Assembly: GCA_003217735.2 (NCBI GenBank) | Contig: CP031585.1 | Span: 2,591,501-2,655,500 of the forward strand | Reading direction: 5' to 3' | From: Marinibacterium anthonyi | GTDB taxonomy: Bacteria; Pseudomonadota; Alphaproteobacteria; Rhodobacterales; Rhodobacteraceae | DNA: 64,000 nucleotides | In this document: one piece after another, positions 1-7,223 of the stretch | Layout: the number at the start of each line of letters is the position of its first letter | How positions within the stretch are numbered: the stretch's first letter is position 1 | Notes under the pieces: model-generated | What the model was told of the DNA's origin: nothing | Seen by the model: the letters and a program-made list of their open reading frames with translations, nothing else | The model's database searches: none | Translations under genes and position numbers: made by a program

Positions 1-653
1 ACGATGACATTTCGGGGCGCCTGCGGGTTGATATGCCCAGCCGGATCGCGCGTCGTCTGATCATCCCGCATTTGCACGAATTCCGTGCCCGTTATCCGGC
101 GGTGACGCTGGAGATCAGTGCCACCGACCGGATGATCGATCTGGTGTCCGAGGGGATCGACGCGGTGGTACGTTTGGCCGTTTTGGAAGACAGTGAACTG
201 ATCTGCCGCCGGATCGGTGATGTGCCGATGCTGACCTGTGCCGGGGCGGGGTATCTGGCGCAATATGGTACGCCGCTGACCCCTGCCGATCTCGCGGATC
301 ATCACCTTGTCAATTACGCCCTGCGCATGCCCGCGCTCTCATCCAAATGGGAAGGTCTTGAGGGCGGACGTGAGATCACCGTCGCCATGCAAAGCCACCT
401 TTGCGTCGACAATGCGGAAAGCTATGTAGCCGGTGCGCTCCACGGGCACGGGCTGATCCAGGTTCCCGTCTATGACGTCGCCGATGACATCGCGGCGGGT
501 CGACTGGTCGAGGTGTTGGGCGAGTTTCGGCCCTCTCCTGTGCCGATTTCGATCCTCTTTGCGCGCCGGCGTCATCTCGCCCCTCGGCTCAGAGCATTCA
601 TGGATTGGCTGGAGGAGGTGTTGCGGCGTGAGGGTGTCACTGCTGCACCCTAG
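1..653 (+). CDS. LysR-family transcriptional regulator, C-terminal part
   Basis: The reading frame is open from the first base, so the gene is cut by the window edge. The visible 217 codons form the effector-binding domain of a LysR-type regulator. It begins with the typical inter-domain strand (GRLRVDMPSRIAR) and continues through the two-lobed periplasmic-binding-like fold. The N-terminal helix-turn-helix lies outside the window. The target and inducer cannot be told. It ends about 575 bases before the first conjugation-module gene, so it may be host DNA or element cargo. Confidence 0.85.
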   Translation, partial: DDISGRLRVDMPSRIARRLIIPHLHEFRARYPAVTLEISATDRMIDLVSEGIDAVVRLAVLEDSELICRRIGDVPMLTCAGAGYLAQYGTPLTPADLADHHLVNYALRMPALSSKWEGLEGGREITVAMQSHLCVDNAESYVAGALHGHGLIQVPVYDVADDIAAGRLVEVLGEFRPSPVPISILFARRRHLAPRLRAFMDWLEEVLRREGVTAAP

Positions 654-1229
654 CGCGGGACGAACTTCGTTCCGGATTGACATTAAGGGATCATATCGGC
701 AGCACGCTGGAAGAACTGACTACCCGATCGTCAGGATGCCGGTATGGAGCGATGTGCGGATCGGCAAGAGGCCCGCGTCGCGGCACGTGGCTGCGCGGTG
801 GAGGTGGCGGAGCGTTCGAGCGGCAGACTGCACCTGTGATCGCGGGGGGCACGTCCGGCGGGGCGCCTGGAGTGTGATGCGCATGGCCTGTCGCGGGCGA
901 GCAAACCCGCCGGTGGAAAGACCGGTCAGGCTGATGAGCATCCGCGGTTGCCATCGTCTCCGTTCTTTGTCCGTCCCATCTCTGCTCCATACGGCCCTTT
1001 CAATGGCCTGATCTGGCCGAAGACCGGCTTTGCCTCGACCGGCTTGGCGCAACAGCGCCACCATAACTTTCTTCCCCTGGGCTGTGCCCATTCCGCGCGA
1101 GACAAGAAAGTTCTGCCTTTGCTGTCCGGCCCCCGGCACGCCGGGGGTGCGCCGCCGGTCGTCTCCGGCCTGTCGATCGCCATCGGGCCGCAATGGTGCG
1201 GACCCGGAAACGGAAAACGGAGACTTAAA
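654..1229. other. Long non-coding leader before the first DUF736 gene
   Basis: No convincing gene is seen in these 576 bases. The part nearest the DUF736 gene carries a strong GC hairpin at 1130-1147 (seven paired bases, CACG loop) and ends in a purine-rich ribosome-binding stretch near 1217-1222. The frame of the DUF736 gene is open back to 948, but the upstream codons look unlike a protein, and the family starts at the methionine at 1230. A regulatory 5' leader is possible but unproven. Confidence 0.4.
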
Positions 1230-1553
1230 ATGGCAACCATCGGCACCTTCAAGAAGACCGGCAACGAATTCACCGGCGAAATCGTCACTCTCAGCGTCCA
1301 GGCCAAGGGCGTACGCATCGTCCCCGACACCCGGGCCATCGGCGAGAACGCCCCCAGCCACCGGGTCCTGGTCGGCCGCGCCGAGATCGGCGCCGCCTGG
1401 TCCAAGCGCTCGGGCGAGGGCCGCGACTATCTGGGCCTCAAGCTCGACGATCCGAGCTTCACCGCCCCGATCTACGCCAACCTCTTCGACGACGAAGACG
1501 GCGAGAGCTACGCGCTGATCTGGTCCCGTCCCAACGGTCGCCGCAGCGAGTAG
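1230..1553 (+). CDS. DUF736 family protein (first copy)
   Basis: This 107-residue protein belongs to the DUF736 family, which is very common on alphaproteobacterial plasmids and ICEs and has no established function. The family start MATIGTFKK is clear, and the C-terminal part (LDDPSFTAPIYANLF) is the usual conserved block. The ATG at 1230 is preferred over the upstream in-frame codon at 948 because of the purine-rich Shine-Dalgarno region just before it. A second, diverged copy lies at 6886-7221 in the same module. Two tandem hairpins follow the stop codon. Confidence 0.9.
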   Translation: MATIGTFKKTGNEFTGEIVTLSVQAKGVRIVPDTRAIGENAPSHRVLVGRAEIGAAWSKRSGEGRDYLGLKLDDPSFTAPIYANLFDDEDGESYALIWSRPNGRRSE

Positions 1554-1584
1554 CGGCGCCGTGAGGCGCCGGCCGAGAGGCCGG
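1554..1584 (+). terminator. Tandem hairpins with GNRA-type loops after DUF736
   Basis: Immediately after the stop codon are two inverted repeats. The first is CGGCGCC/GGCGCCG around a GTGA loop (1554-1571). The second is CCGGCC/GGCCGG around a GAGA loop (1569-1584). The stems overlap by three bases. Both loops fit the GNRA tetraloop pattern. There is no T tract, so the pair may act as a 3' stabilising or pausing structure rather than a classical intrinsic terminator. Confidence 0.45.
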
Positions 1585-1690
1585 GGCCCGCCCGCCGAAC
1601 CAGGCAACCGAATCAGTTTTCCGGTTCGGCGGCGCCAAGACGAAAACGCGATATAAACGCTGAAGAATTTCGGTGGAGATTCATGCGAAG

Positions 1691-1707
1691 ACGACTATAA
1701 TAGTCGT
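1691..1707 (+). promoter_or_regulatory. Palindrome overlapping a TATAAT box, likely operator of the XRE gene
   Basis: ACGACTA and TAGTCGT form a perfect 7-bp inverted repeat separated by TAA. The centre contains a perfect -10 hexamer TATAAT at 1696-1701. The site lies 42 bases before the XRE regulator start. A repressor bound here would cover the -10 box, which suits autorepression by the adjacent XRE protein. No good -35 box is seen. Confidence 0.55.
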
Positions 1708-1748
1708 AGTTCTGGCGTGCGCGCCGGGCCGGATGGGAGGTGATCTGC

Positions 1749-1997
1749 ATGATCACCGCCCGACAATCGCGGGCCGCGCGCGCGCTTCTTGGCTGGACAC
1801 AGGAGCAGCTTGCGGATGAGGCCCGGGTATCTTTGACCGCGCTCAAGCGCCTCGAGTCCGAAAGCGGGCTCGAGGTCTACGAGACCACGCGCGATCAGGT
1901 TCGACGGGCGTTCGAAGCGAATGGCATTCTGCTCCTGAACTCCGACCAGGGGATTGGAGTCATGCATGTGCAGGCGAAGGCCGTCGCTAAGAGCTGA
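1749..1997 (+). CDS. XRE-family HTH regulator
   Basis: This small (82 residue) single-domain DNA-binding protein has an XRE-type helix-turn-helix: SRAARALLGWTQEQLADEA forms helices 1-2 and RVSLTALKRLE the recognition segment. Such proteins control plasmid and ICE transfer or maintenance genes. The ATG at 1749 is chosen over the one at 1740 because GGGAGGTG at 1735-1742 then sits at normal Shine-Dalgarno distance. Its own promoter carries a palindrome over the -10 box (1691-1707), and a 9-bp inverted repeat lies before the next gene (2061-2085). Both are candidate targets. Confidence 0.8.
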   Translation: MITARQSRAARALLGWTQEQLADEARVSLTALKRLESESGLEVYETTRDQVRRAFEANGILLLNSDQGIGVMHVQAKAVAKS

Positions 1998-2060
1998 CTA
2001 TTCCGGCAGGTTTCGCCGTGAACGGAATTGCGCTATTGCCGTGCTCACGAAAACGTCAAC

Positions 2061-2085
2061 CTTCTGTGCTAGGACTGCACAGAAG
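2061..2085 (+). promoter_or_regulatory. 9-bp perfect inverted repeat upstream of the small conserved gene
   Basis: CTTCTGTGC at 2061-2069 and its exact reverse complement GCACAGAAG at 2077-2085 are separated by 7 bases. The site is in the short gap between the XRE regulator and the next gene, about 12 bases from that gene's start. A dimeric repressor site is the simplest reading. A small RNA hairpin in the leader is also possible. Confidence 0.45.
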
Positions 2086-2096
2086 CCGCAGTGGGG

Positions 2097-2366
2097 ATGC
2101 GTGTGACGATCAGCAGCTTGCAGGATGTGCCGCCGCAGGGGGCCGTGGTGACGGATTATGACCGTCGCCACATGGCGCAGTATATGCGTTTGCTCGATGC
2201 TGCAGGCGAGGGCGCGAGCTGGCAGGAGGCGGCGCAGATCATTCTGGGTTTCGATACGCAGAAAGAGCCGGAGCGGGCGCGCCTGGTCCACGACGCCCAT
2301 CTTGAACGCGCGCGCTGGCTGAGTTCCGAGGGCTATCGGCAGTTGGCGGCGGGGCGCACCGGCTGA
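2097..2366 (+). CDS. Small conserved mobile-element protein (DUF2285-associated type)
   Basis: This 89-residue protein has the sequence pattern TDYDRRHMAQYMRLLDA...SWQEAAQIILG, seen in small proteins encoded beside DUF2285 genes in alphaproteobacterial ICEs. It is often annotated only as a DNA-binding-domain or hypothetical protein. A regulatory role is inferred from position, not shown. The ATG at 2097 is one of three closely spaced starts (GTG 2091, ATG 2097, GTG 2103), and none has a strong ribosome-binding site. Confidence 0.6.
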   Translation: MRVTISSLQDVPPQGAVVTDYDRRHMAQYMRLLDAAGEGASWQEAAQIILGFDTQKEPERARLVHDAHLERARWLSSEGYRQLAAGRTG

Positions 2367-2473
2367 GAAGGTGATGCGTGCCACGCATCACCTGATGCCT
2401 TGGGGCGGACTTCCCAAGTGATTGATCTCTCGGAATCCTTTTCCTGAGATCAACCCAGGGGAGAGGCGATGCC

Positions 2474-2797
2474 ATGCAACCCGACCGCTCGAATTGGCGT
2501 GACCAGGCGGCCTATGACTATCTCGATGATCTGGCCGCGCCGGAACTCGGCTGGGAGTGCCTGCGCCGCAATCCCGAATATCAAGATGACTATGCAGAAC
2601 TTGCAGGGGGACCACCTGAGAGGGCTGACCTGAGGGATCAGGTCGGCCGTCGATGGGGTCTGTGCTTTCCCGATACGGCCCGGTTTGACCGCGACTGTCG
2701 CCGAGATATTCTGGCGCCCCGAAATCGATACCAGCGCCGTGATCCTCGCGGTCGCCCCCGAGGCACTCGCAGGAGAGACTGGCGCGCCCGGCGATGA
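2474..2797 (+). CDS. DUF6499 transcriptional-regulator-like domain, likely 5' part of a split gene
   Basis: The first about 65 residues (SNWRDQAAYDYLDDL...GWECLRRNPEYQDDYAEL) match the DUF6499 domain found at the start of DUF2285 regulators on ICEs. After WGLCFP near 2670 the frame gives arginine-rich shadow translation, while the +1 frame carries the expected continuation (AEIFWRPEIDTS). The start at 2474 has GGGAGAGG ten bases upstream. The real product is probably one protein made of this N-terminus and the next frame, so either a frameshift has broken it or a frameshift is used. Confidence 0.7.
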   Translation: MQPDRSNWRDQAAYDYLDDLAAPELGWECLRRNPEYQDDYAELAGGPPERADLRDQVGRRWGLCFPDTARFDRDCRRDILAPRNRYQRRDPRGRPRGTRRRDWRARR

Positions 2798-3248
2798 GAT
2801 AGTTGCCCCGAAGGGCAGGGCATCGCCCATTGGCAAGCACCTGCGCCACAGGCTGCCGGACGGGACATACCTGCATCTCGTCGTTCCCCTGAAAGACCGT
2901 GGTCGGCTTGTTGCCACTGTTCCTCTCGGCCCCGAGGGCCTTGATCGCATCGAGGCGATCCAGCGGCTGCTGGCGGACCAGCATAGACGTCGTTCAATCC
3001 CGCGCGACACCCGCCTGACCGCGCAGCAGAAAGCGCGCCTGCGGCGTGTCCTTCAGGCCTCCGACGCCGCTTTCCATGGCGCGACCCAGAAGCAGATCGC
3101 CGAGGTGCTGTTCCGGAGCGGTCGCCTGGACCGCGATGAATGGCAGGTCTCCTCGGCCCGTTTTGCCGTTTCCAGCCTCCTTCGCGAGGGCCGCGACCTG
3201 ATCGCCGGCGGCTATCGCAAGCTCCTTCATCACCAGCGCCGCCTCTAG
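2685..3248 (+). CDS. DUF2285 domain protein, likely 3' part of the split gene
   Basis: This 187-codon frame carries the DUF2285 region: a central block LPDGTYLHLVVPLKDRGRL and a C-terminal helix-turn-helix-like block ending LLREGRDLIAGGYRKLL. In related ICEs DUF6499 and DUF2285 are often one polypeptide. Here the first possible start is a TTG with no ribosome-binding site, and the frame is open back to 2634, so the frame most likely continues the DUF6499 gene through a +1 shift near 2669-2684. Binding to DNA is inferred from the family. Confidence 0.7.
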   Translation: MTATVAEIFWRPEIDTSAVILAVAPEALAGETGAPGDEIVAPKGRASPIGKHLRHRLPDGTYLHLVVPLKDRGRLVATVPLGPEGLDRIEAIQRLLADQHRRRSIPRDTRLTAQQKARLRRVLQASDAAFHGATQKQIAEVLFRSGRLDRDEWQVSSARFAVSSLLREGRDLIAGGYRKLLHHQRRL

Positions 3249-3385
3249 GTCGGCGATCGCACGCCGCGGTGTGCGAATTTACCCCTGCCAACTCCCCACT
3301 GCATCTGACCGGGCGCGCTTCGCCATCGTGACCGTCATCAGCCGCTGTTTCGCGGCACTGGTCATACACAGTAGGGAGACGCCCG

Positions 3386-3667
3386 ATGTCCGCCATCTCA
3401 ACCGAACTTCCCCCGCGCTATCTGCGCACCAAGGAAGCAGCGCAGTTCCTCAGCCTGTCCGCTCGCACGCTGGAGAAGCACAGGACCTACGGCACCGGTC
3501 CCGCCTACCACAAGCTGGGCGGGCGTGTGGTCTATGCGATCGAGGACCTGCAGGCCTGGGTCGGACGCGGTGCTGTCACCTCGACCTCCGACCCGCGCGG
3601 GCAGGTGCTGCCAGCGAAACGCCACACGCTCGCCAATCTGCCGCAGCCCGGCCGTTTCGTACGCTGA
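3386..3667 (+). CDS. AlpA/excisionase-like HTH protein
   Basis: This 93-residue protein has a MerR-like winged helix of the HTH_17/AlpA type: PPRYLRTKEAAQFLSLSARTLEKHRTYGTGPAYHKLGGRVVYAIEDLQAWV. The family contains excisionases and plasmid regulators that sit directly upstream of repA in this ICE type. It probably acts as a regulator or a recombination directionality factor. It is preceded by GTAGGGAGACG, a good ribosome-binding site, and is followed 18 bases later by the initiator gene, so they are probably co-transcribed. Confidence 0.8.
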   Translation: MSAISTELPPRYLRTKEAAQFLSLSARTLEKHRTYGTGPAYHKLGGRVVYAIEDLQAWVGRGAVTSTSDPRGQVLPAKRHTLANLPQPGRFVR

Positions 3668-3685
3668 CGCACCGGCAATGCCGTC

Positions 3686-4861
3686 ATGACCGATGGACGC
3701 AAACCCCATTCCGAGCGCGGACAGCTCGATCTGTTCCGCGCGCTGCCCGGTGCCTTCGCCCCCAGAGATGCGCAGGACCTCATGGCCTATCCCTTCTTCT
3801 CCCTCGCCAAGTCGAAGCGCGTTGCGCCGATCGACTTTGCGGCGGGCAGCGTCAGCATCCGGGTCGAGGCTGTTCCCGATCACGGCATGGCCACGATCTG
3901 GGATGCTGACATACTGATCTGGGCCGCGAGCCAGATCGTCGAGGCGCGTGACGCGGGGCTGCGCACATCCCGGCTGATGGTTGCCACCCCATACGAGATC
4001 CTCACCTATGTCGGTCGCGGAACCAGTGTGCGGGATTACCAGCGCCTGAAGGCGGCGCTGGATCGCCTTCAGTCGACGACGATCTCCACCTCGATCCGGC
4101 AGCCGGCTGAAGGACGTCGCCATCGCTTTTCCTGGATCAACGAATGGCAGGAGCGCAGCGACAGGGACGGGCGCCCGGATGGTATCGAGCTGATCGTGCC
4201 TGACTGGTTTTACCAGGCGGTACTCGACAATGCGCTGATCCTCACCATCGACCGGGCGTATTTCGACCTGACCGGCGGGCTCGACCGTTGGCTGTATCGC
4301 CTGGTGCGCAAGCACGGTGGCCGGCAGCGGGATGGCTGGCGTTTCGACTTCCATCATCTTCACCAGAAGTCCGGGGCGCTGTCCCCCTTCAAGCGCTTCG
4401 CCTTCGAGCTTCGCGACATCATCAGGCGGCAGCCGCTTCCGGGCTACACGCTCTTTCTCGAGACAGAGGTTGGTGGCCGCAAGCTGTTGGCTTTCGAGCC
4501 TACTCCTGGCTGTAGAAAACCTGTGAATGGGCTCGTGCTATCGGGAACCCGGGCTATCGTGCTATCGGGAACCGGAGACTCGTGCTATCGGGAACCCAAA
4601 CAGGGGGTAACACACGGAAGCAAAAGCGAAAATCGCCCCCTTAACTTAGAGTCTAACAAAGAATCTAACTTTGAAGAGCGCGCGCGTGATGTGGAAAACC
4701 TCATCCGTGCCACCGCAAAAAGCCTGAGCCAGGCCGGTAAGACGAAGGCAGCCGTCGCCCCATCGGTGCCGCGAACGGCTTCTGATCAGGGTGTCGCAGC
4801 AGCCTCCGATCATCCAGATACGCCTCGCCTTCCTCTCGAATTGCCGGGAGGTGGCGAATGA
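3686..4861 (+). CDS. repA: Replication initiator protein A (RepA, RPA family)
   Basis: This 391-residue protein is of the RPA/plasmid-initiator family: the N-terminal block QLDLFRALPGAFAPRDAQDLM, the central ATPYEILTYVGRGTSVRDYQRLKAALDRL, and RWLYRLVRKHGG are all characteristic. It is expected to bind iterons and start replication of the circular element form. Three 17-18-base iterons lie inside the coding sequence at 4533-4597, after the conserved domain. The remaining C-terminal 90 residues are low-complexity and probably carry the origin more than protein function. The stop overlaps the parA start (ATGA). Confidence 0.85.
   Translation: MTDGRKPHSERGQLDLFRALPGAFAPRDAQDLMAYPFFSLAKSKRVAPIDFAAGSVSIRVEAVPDHGMATIWDADILIWAASQIVEARDAGLRTSRLMVATPYEILTYVGRGTSVRDYQRLKAALDRLQSTTISTSIRQPAEGRRHRFSWINEWQERSDRDGRPDGIELIVPDWFYQAVLDNALILTIDRAYFDLTGGLDRWLYRLVRKHGGRQRDGWRFDFHHLHQKSGALSPFKRFAFELRDIIRRQPLPGYTLFLETEVGGRKLLAFEPTPGCRKPVNGLVLSGTRAIVLSGTGDSCYREPKQGVTHGSKSENRPLNLESNKESNFEERARDVENLIRATAKSLSQAGKTKAAVAPSVPRTASDQGVAAASDHPDTPRLPLELPGGGE
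4533..4597 (+). repeat. Three iterons (TCGTGCTATCGGGAACC) inside repA, candidate replication origin
   Basis: The sequence TCGTGCTATCGGGAACC occurs at 4533, 4557 and 4580, with start-to-start spacings of 24 and 23 bases, about two helical turns. Repeated phased motifs next to an initiator gene are the hallmark of an iteron-controlled origin. Placement within the 3' part of the initiator gene is known for some alphaproteobacterial plasmids. The following stretch (about 4600-4680) is markedly more A/T-rich, as expected for an unwinding element. Confidence 0.75.
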
Positions 4862-5511
4862 TCATCGCTTTGCTCAATCAGAAGGGTGGCGTCGGCAAGA
4901 CGACGCTGGCGCTCCATATTGCTGGTGAATTGGCGCTGCAGGGCAAGCGTGTCACCCTGATCGATGCCGACCCGCAAGGCTCCGCCCTGGACTGGTTGCA
5001 GCAACGCGCCCGCGAAGGTCTGCCGCGGCTCTTCGGCACCCTCGGCCTGGCCCGTGACACCCTGCACCGCGAAGTCCCCGAACTTGCCCGCACAGTCGAT
5101 CATGTCGTTATTGATGGCCCACCGCGTGTTGCGGGGCTCATGCGCTCAGCGCTGTTCACCGCCGATCTGGTGCTGATCCCGGTACAGCCCTCGCCATTCG
5201 ATGGCTGGGCCTCTGCTGAGATGCTGTCCCTCCTTGCGGAGGCCCGCATTTATCGGCCGGAACTTGTCGCCCGCTTCCTGCTCAACCGCTGCGGCGCGCG
5301 CACCGTCATCACCCGGCACACCGCCGAGACACTGGCCGATCACGATCCTCCTGTGCTTGCCAGCATGATTGGCCAGCGCGTCGTCTTTGCTGATGCGGCG
5401 CAAACCGGTCGCCTCGCCAGTGACATCGACCGTCAATCGGCTGCTGCCCGAGAGATCGCGGCGCTGACGTCTGAGATCGGGCGCCTCGGTCTTGGGAAGG
5501 TGGCGGTATGA
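4858..5511 (+). CDS. parA: ParA-family partition ATPase
   Basis: This 217-residue Walker-type ATPase has a deviant Walker A motif (NQKGGVGKTTLALH) at residues 7-20, Walker A' (LIDADPQGSALDW) and Walker B-like DHVVIDGPP. Its short length fits the small ParA subclass without an N-terminal HTH. It partitions or stabilises the element during its extrachromosomal phase, together with the RHH protein encoded next. The start overlaps the repA stop, and the stop overlaps the next start, so the genes are translationally coupled. Confidence 0.9.
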   Translation: MIIALLNQKGGVGKTTLALHIAGELALQGKRVTLIDADPQGSALDWLQQRAREGLPRLFGTLGLARDTLHREVPELARTVDHVVIDGPPRVAGLMRSALFTADLVLIPVQPSPFDGWASAEMLSLLAEARIYRPELVARFLLNRCGARTVITRHTAETLADHDPPVLASMIGQRVVFADAAQTGRLASDIDRQSAAAREIAALTSEIGRLGLGKVAV

Positions 5512-5762
5512 CCGGGCGTAATGACAAGCGTGGTTTCGCCGCGCGGCCGGTCGATGTCGAGACCTGGATCAAGGCTGGCGAGGCGCCATCCGCACACGGT
5601 CGCGCGGCGGCGATCTACACGGCCCGGCTCACCATCGACATCACCCCGGACCTGCGCGGTCGCATCAAGGTCGCAGCTTTCAGCCGCGGCGTCACTGTCG
5701 CTGACATGCTGCGCGAGTTGCTCGGGCGCGAATATCCAGAACCCGAAGGAGAACCTCAATGA
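5508..5762 (+). CDS. Ribbon-helix-helix partition partner of ParA
   Basis: This 84-residue protein has an unstructured basic N-terminus and a C-terminal ribbon-helix-helix core (IYTARLTIDITPDLRGRIKVAAFSRGVTVADMLRELLGREY). In this position it is the usual centromere-binding partner for the small ParA, working like ParG or a short ParB. ATGA overlaps link it to parA and to the DUF2840 gene. Confidence 0.75.
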   Translation: MTGRNDKRGFAARPVDVETWIKAGEAPSAHGRAAAIYTARLTIDITPDLRGRIKVAAFSRGVTVADMLRELLGREYPEPEGEPQ

Positions 5763-6280
5763 CCGGCTTTGTGATCTCCGGCGTGACCGGAGACGGATCG
5801 TTCGACGCCCGTTTCCGCGGCGAGCTGACGCGCGTGGAACTGACCTGGGTGGAGAAGCGGATCGAGTTCTGGATCAGGTTCGGCCAGGAGGCCGGAACGC
5901 AGATCCTCGATCGCAGCCGCCGCATCGTCTTCTTCCGTCCCGGCGCCGTGTTTGGCTTCGTCCGTTGGGCGGCGAATGACTACGGCACCGTTGTCTCGCG
6001 CATCGACATTGTTCGCGCGATCGCGGCTGGCAACTCCTACCAGACGCTGCCCTTCGTACGCCCCGGTGGCGAGATTTTATTGAAGATCGAAGGTTGGCCC
6101 AAGGTCGAAGAGGTTCTGCGTCATGTCGATGCGATCGAGGGTCTTGGCATCGACCCTGCCGAGGTCGATCCCGACCACTGGCGTCATGTCGGGCACTGGA
6201 TGAAGGCGGGCGAAGCGCCGCGACCCTATTCGGCAGAACGCCATGATGCGTGGCTCCGGCGTCGGGAGATCGGAAAATGA
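5759..6280 (+). CDS. DUF2840 family protein
   Basis: This 173-residue protein has the DUF2840 sequence pattern: FRPGAVFGFVRWAANDYGTVVSRIDIVRA in the middle and FVRPGGEILLKIEGWPKVEEVL later. The family is found almost only in conjugative elements between parA and traF and has no known function. Its start and stop codons overlap those of its neighbours, so it is part of the parA-traF operon. Confidence 0.85.
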   Translation: MTGFVISGVTGDGSFDARFRGELTRVELTWVEKRIEFWIRFGQEAGTQILDRSRRIVFFRPGAVFGFVRWAANDYGTVVSRIDIVRAIAAGNSYQTLPFVRPGGEILLKIEGWPKVEEVLRHVDAIEGLGIDPAEVDPDHWRHVGHWMKAGEAPRPYSAERHDAWLRRREIGK

Positions 6281-6819
6281 CCCGTGTCCGCTACATCATG
6301 GTGACGGTTGCCGCGCTCGCCGCCGTCATCGCCGGCAGCATTCCGACTGCGCCACGGCTGGTCTGGAACGCCTCGGCCAGCGTGCCGATTGGTTTCTACA
6401 CCATTGCGCCGGTGGACCGGCTCGCGGTGCCAGATCTGGTCGTGGTCATGCCGCCCGAACCCTTTGCGGGTTTCATGGTCGCGCGCGGCTATGTCGGTCG
6501 CAATGTGCCGATCCTGAAGCGCGTCACCGGGCTGCCGGGACAACGGGTCTGCCGGGACGGCGCCGCGATCACCGTCGATGGCAGACACCTGGGGGAGGCG
6601 CGAGCGCTCGACAGCCAGGGCCGCGATCTTCCCGTCTGGCAGGGCTGCCGCACCATCGTAGAGGGCGAGGTCTTCCTGATGAACCCGGCGGTCTCTGACA
6701 GCTTCGATGGCCGCTACTTCGGTCCGTTCCCCACCTCGGCAGTGATCGGCCGGGCCAGTCCACTGTTCACCGACGAGGGTGGCGATGGCCGCCTCGTCTG
6801 GCACACGCCGGAGCGGTGA
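6277..6819 (+). CDS. traF: TraF conjugal transfer peptidase (S26 family)
   Basis: This 180-residue protein has one N-terminal membrane segment (residues 6-25) followed by an S26 signal-peptidase fold. The probable catalytic Ser is in SASVPIGFY and the Lys in ILKRVTGLPGQRV. In RP4-like systems TraF processes and cyclises the TrbC pilin. TrbC is encoded at 16032-16364 here, so the pair fits. The ATG at 6277 overlaps the DUF2840 stop and is preferred over the upstream in-frame codon at 6250. Confidence 0.88.
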   Translation: MTRVRYIMVTVAALAAVIAGSIPTAPRLVWNASASVPIGFYTIAPVDRLAVPDLVVVMPPEPFAGFMVARGYVGRNVPILKRVTGLPGQRVCRDGAAITVDGRHLGEARALDSQGRDLPVWQGCRTIVEGEVFLMNPAVSDSFDGRYFGPFPTSAVIGRASPLFTDEGGDGRLVWHTPER

Positions 6820-6885
6820 CGCGCGTTTATGGCGGGACGTGCCAGCGGCCTGCCTCCCATTCACCTCATGAGGAAGGAGCCTCCA

Positions 6886-7221
6886 ATGCCACAGATCGGC
6901 CAATTCATCCGCACCCCGTCCGGCTATTCCGGACAGCTTCGCTCGCTCTCTCTCGACCTGGAACTGACCTTTGTTCCCACCGACAATGTCGATTCAGAGA
7001 AAGCTCCCGCCTATCGCATCCACCTCGGTGACGAGGAGGGCCCGGAGGTTGGCGCGGGCTGGAAACACACCGGCGAAACCGCAGGGGCGTTCGTCTCGGT
7101 CCTGCTCGATGATCCGGTTTTCCGGCATCCGATCCGCGCCCGCCTGTTCCAGTCGGATGAGGAGGGCAGGGACTGGGGGCTGCACTGGACCCGCCCGAAG
7201 AAGTGCGATGAGCGGGACTGA
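6886..7221 (+). CDS. DUF736 family protein (second copy)
   Basis: This 111-residue DUF736 protein is diverged from the copy at 1230-1553 but keeps the family pattern: an N-terminal MPQIGQFIRTPSGYSG strand, then GAGWKHTGETAGAFVSVLLDDPVFRHPIRARLF. AGGAAGGAG at 6871-6879 fixes the start at 6886 rather than upstream. It lies between traF and the transglycosylase, so it is probably part of the transfer operon. Function is unknown. Confidence 0.88.
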   Translation: MPQIGQFIRTPSGYSGQLRSLSLDLELTFVPTDNVDSEKAPAYRIHLGDEEGPEVGAGWKHTGETAGAFVSVLLDDPVFRHPIRARLFQSDEEGRDWGLHWTRPKKCDERD

Positions 7222-7223
7222 CG

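Noticed and set aside
948-1229. N-terminal extension of the first DUF736 protein
   Set aside because: The frame is open, but the sequence is unlike DUF736 proteins, and a ribosome-binding site precedes the family methionine at 1230.
720-1607. Long minus-strand frame across the DUF736 gene
   Set aside because: This is a GC-driven shadow of the real plus-strand gene with no recognisable domain.
2666-2672. TTTCCCG as a -1 slippery heptamer in the DUF6499 gene
   Set aside because: The heptamer is in the wrong phase, and the needed shift is +1, not -1.
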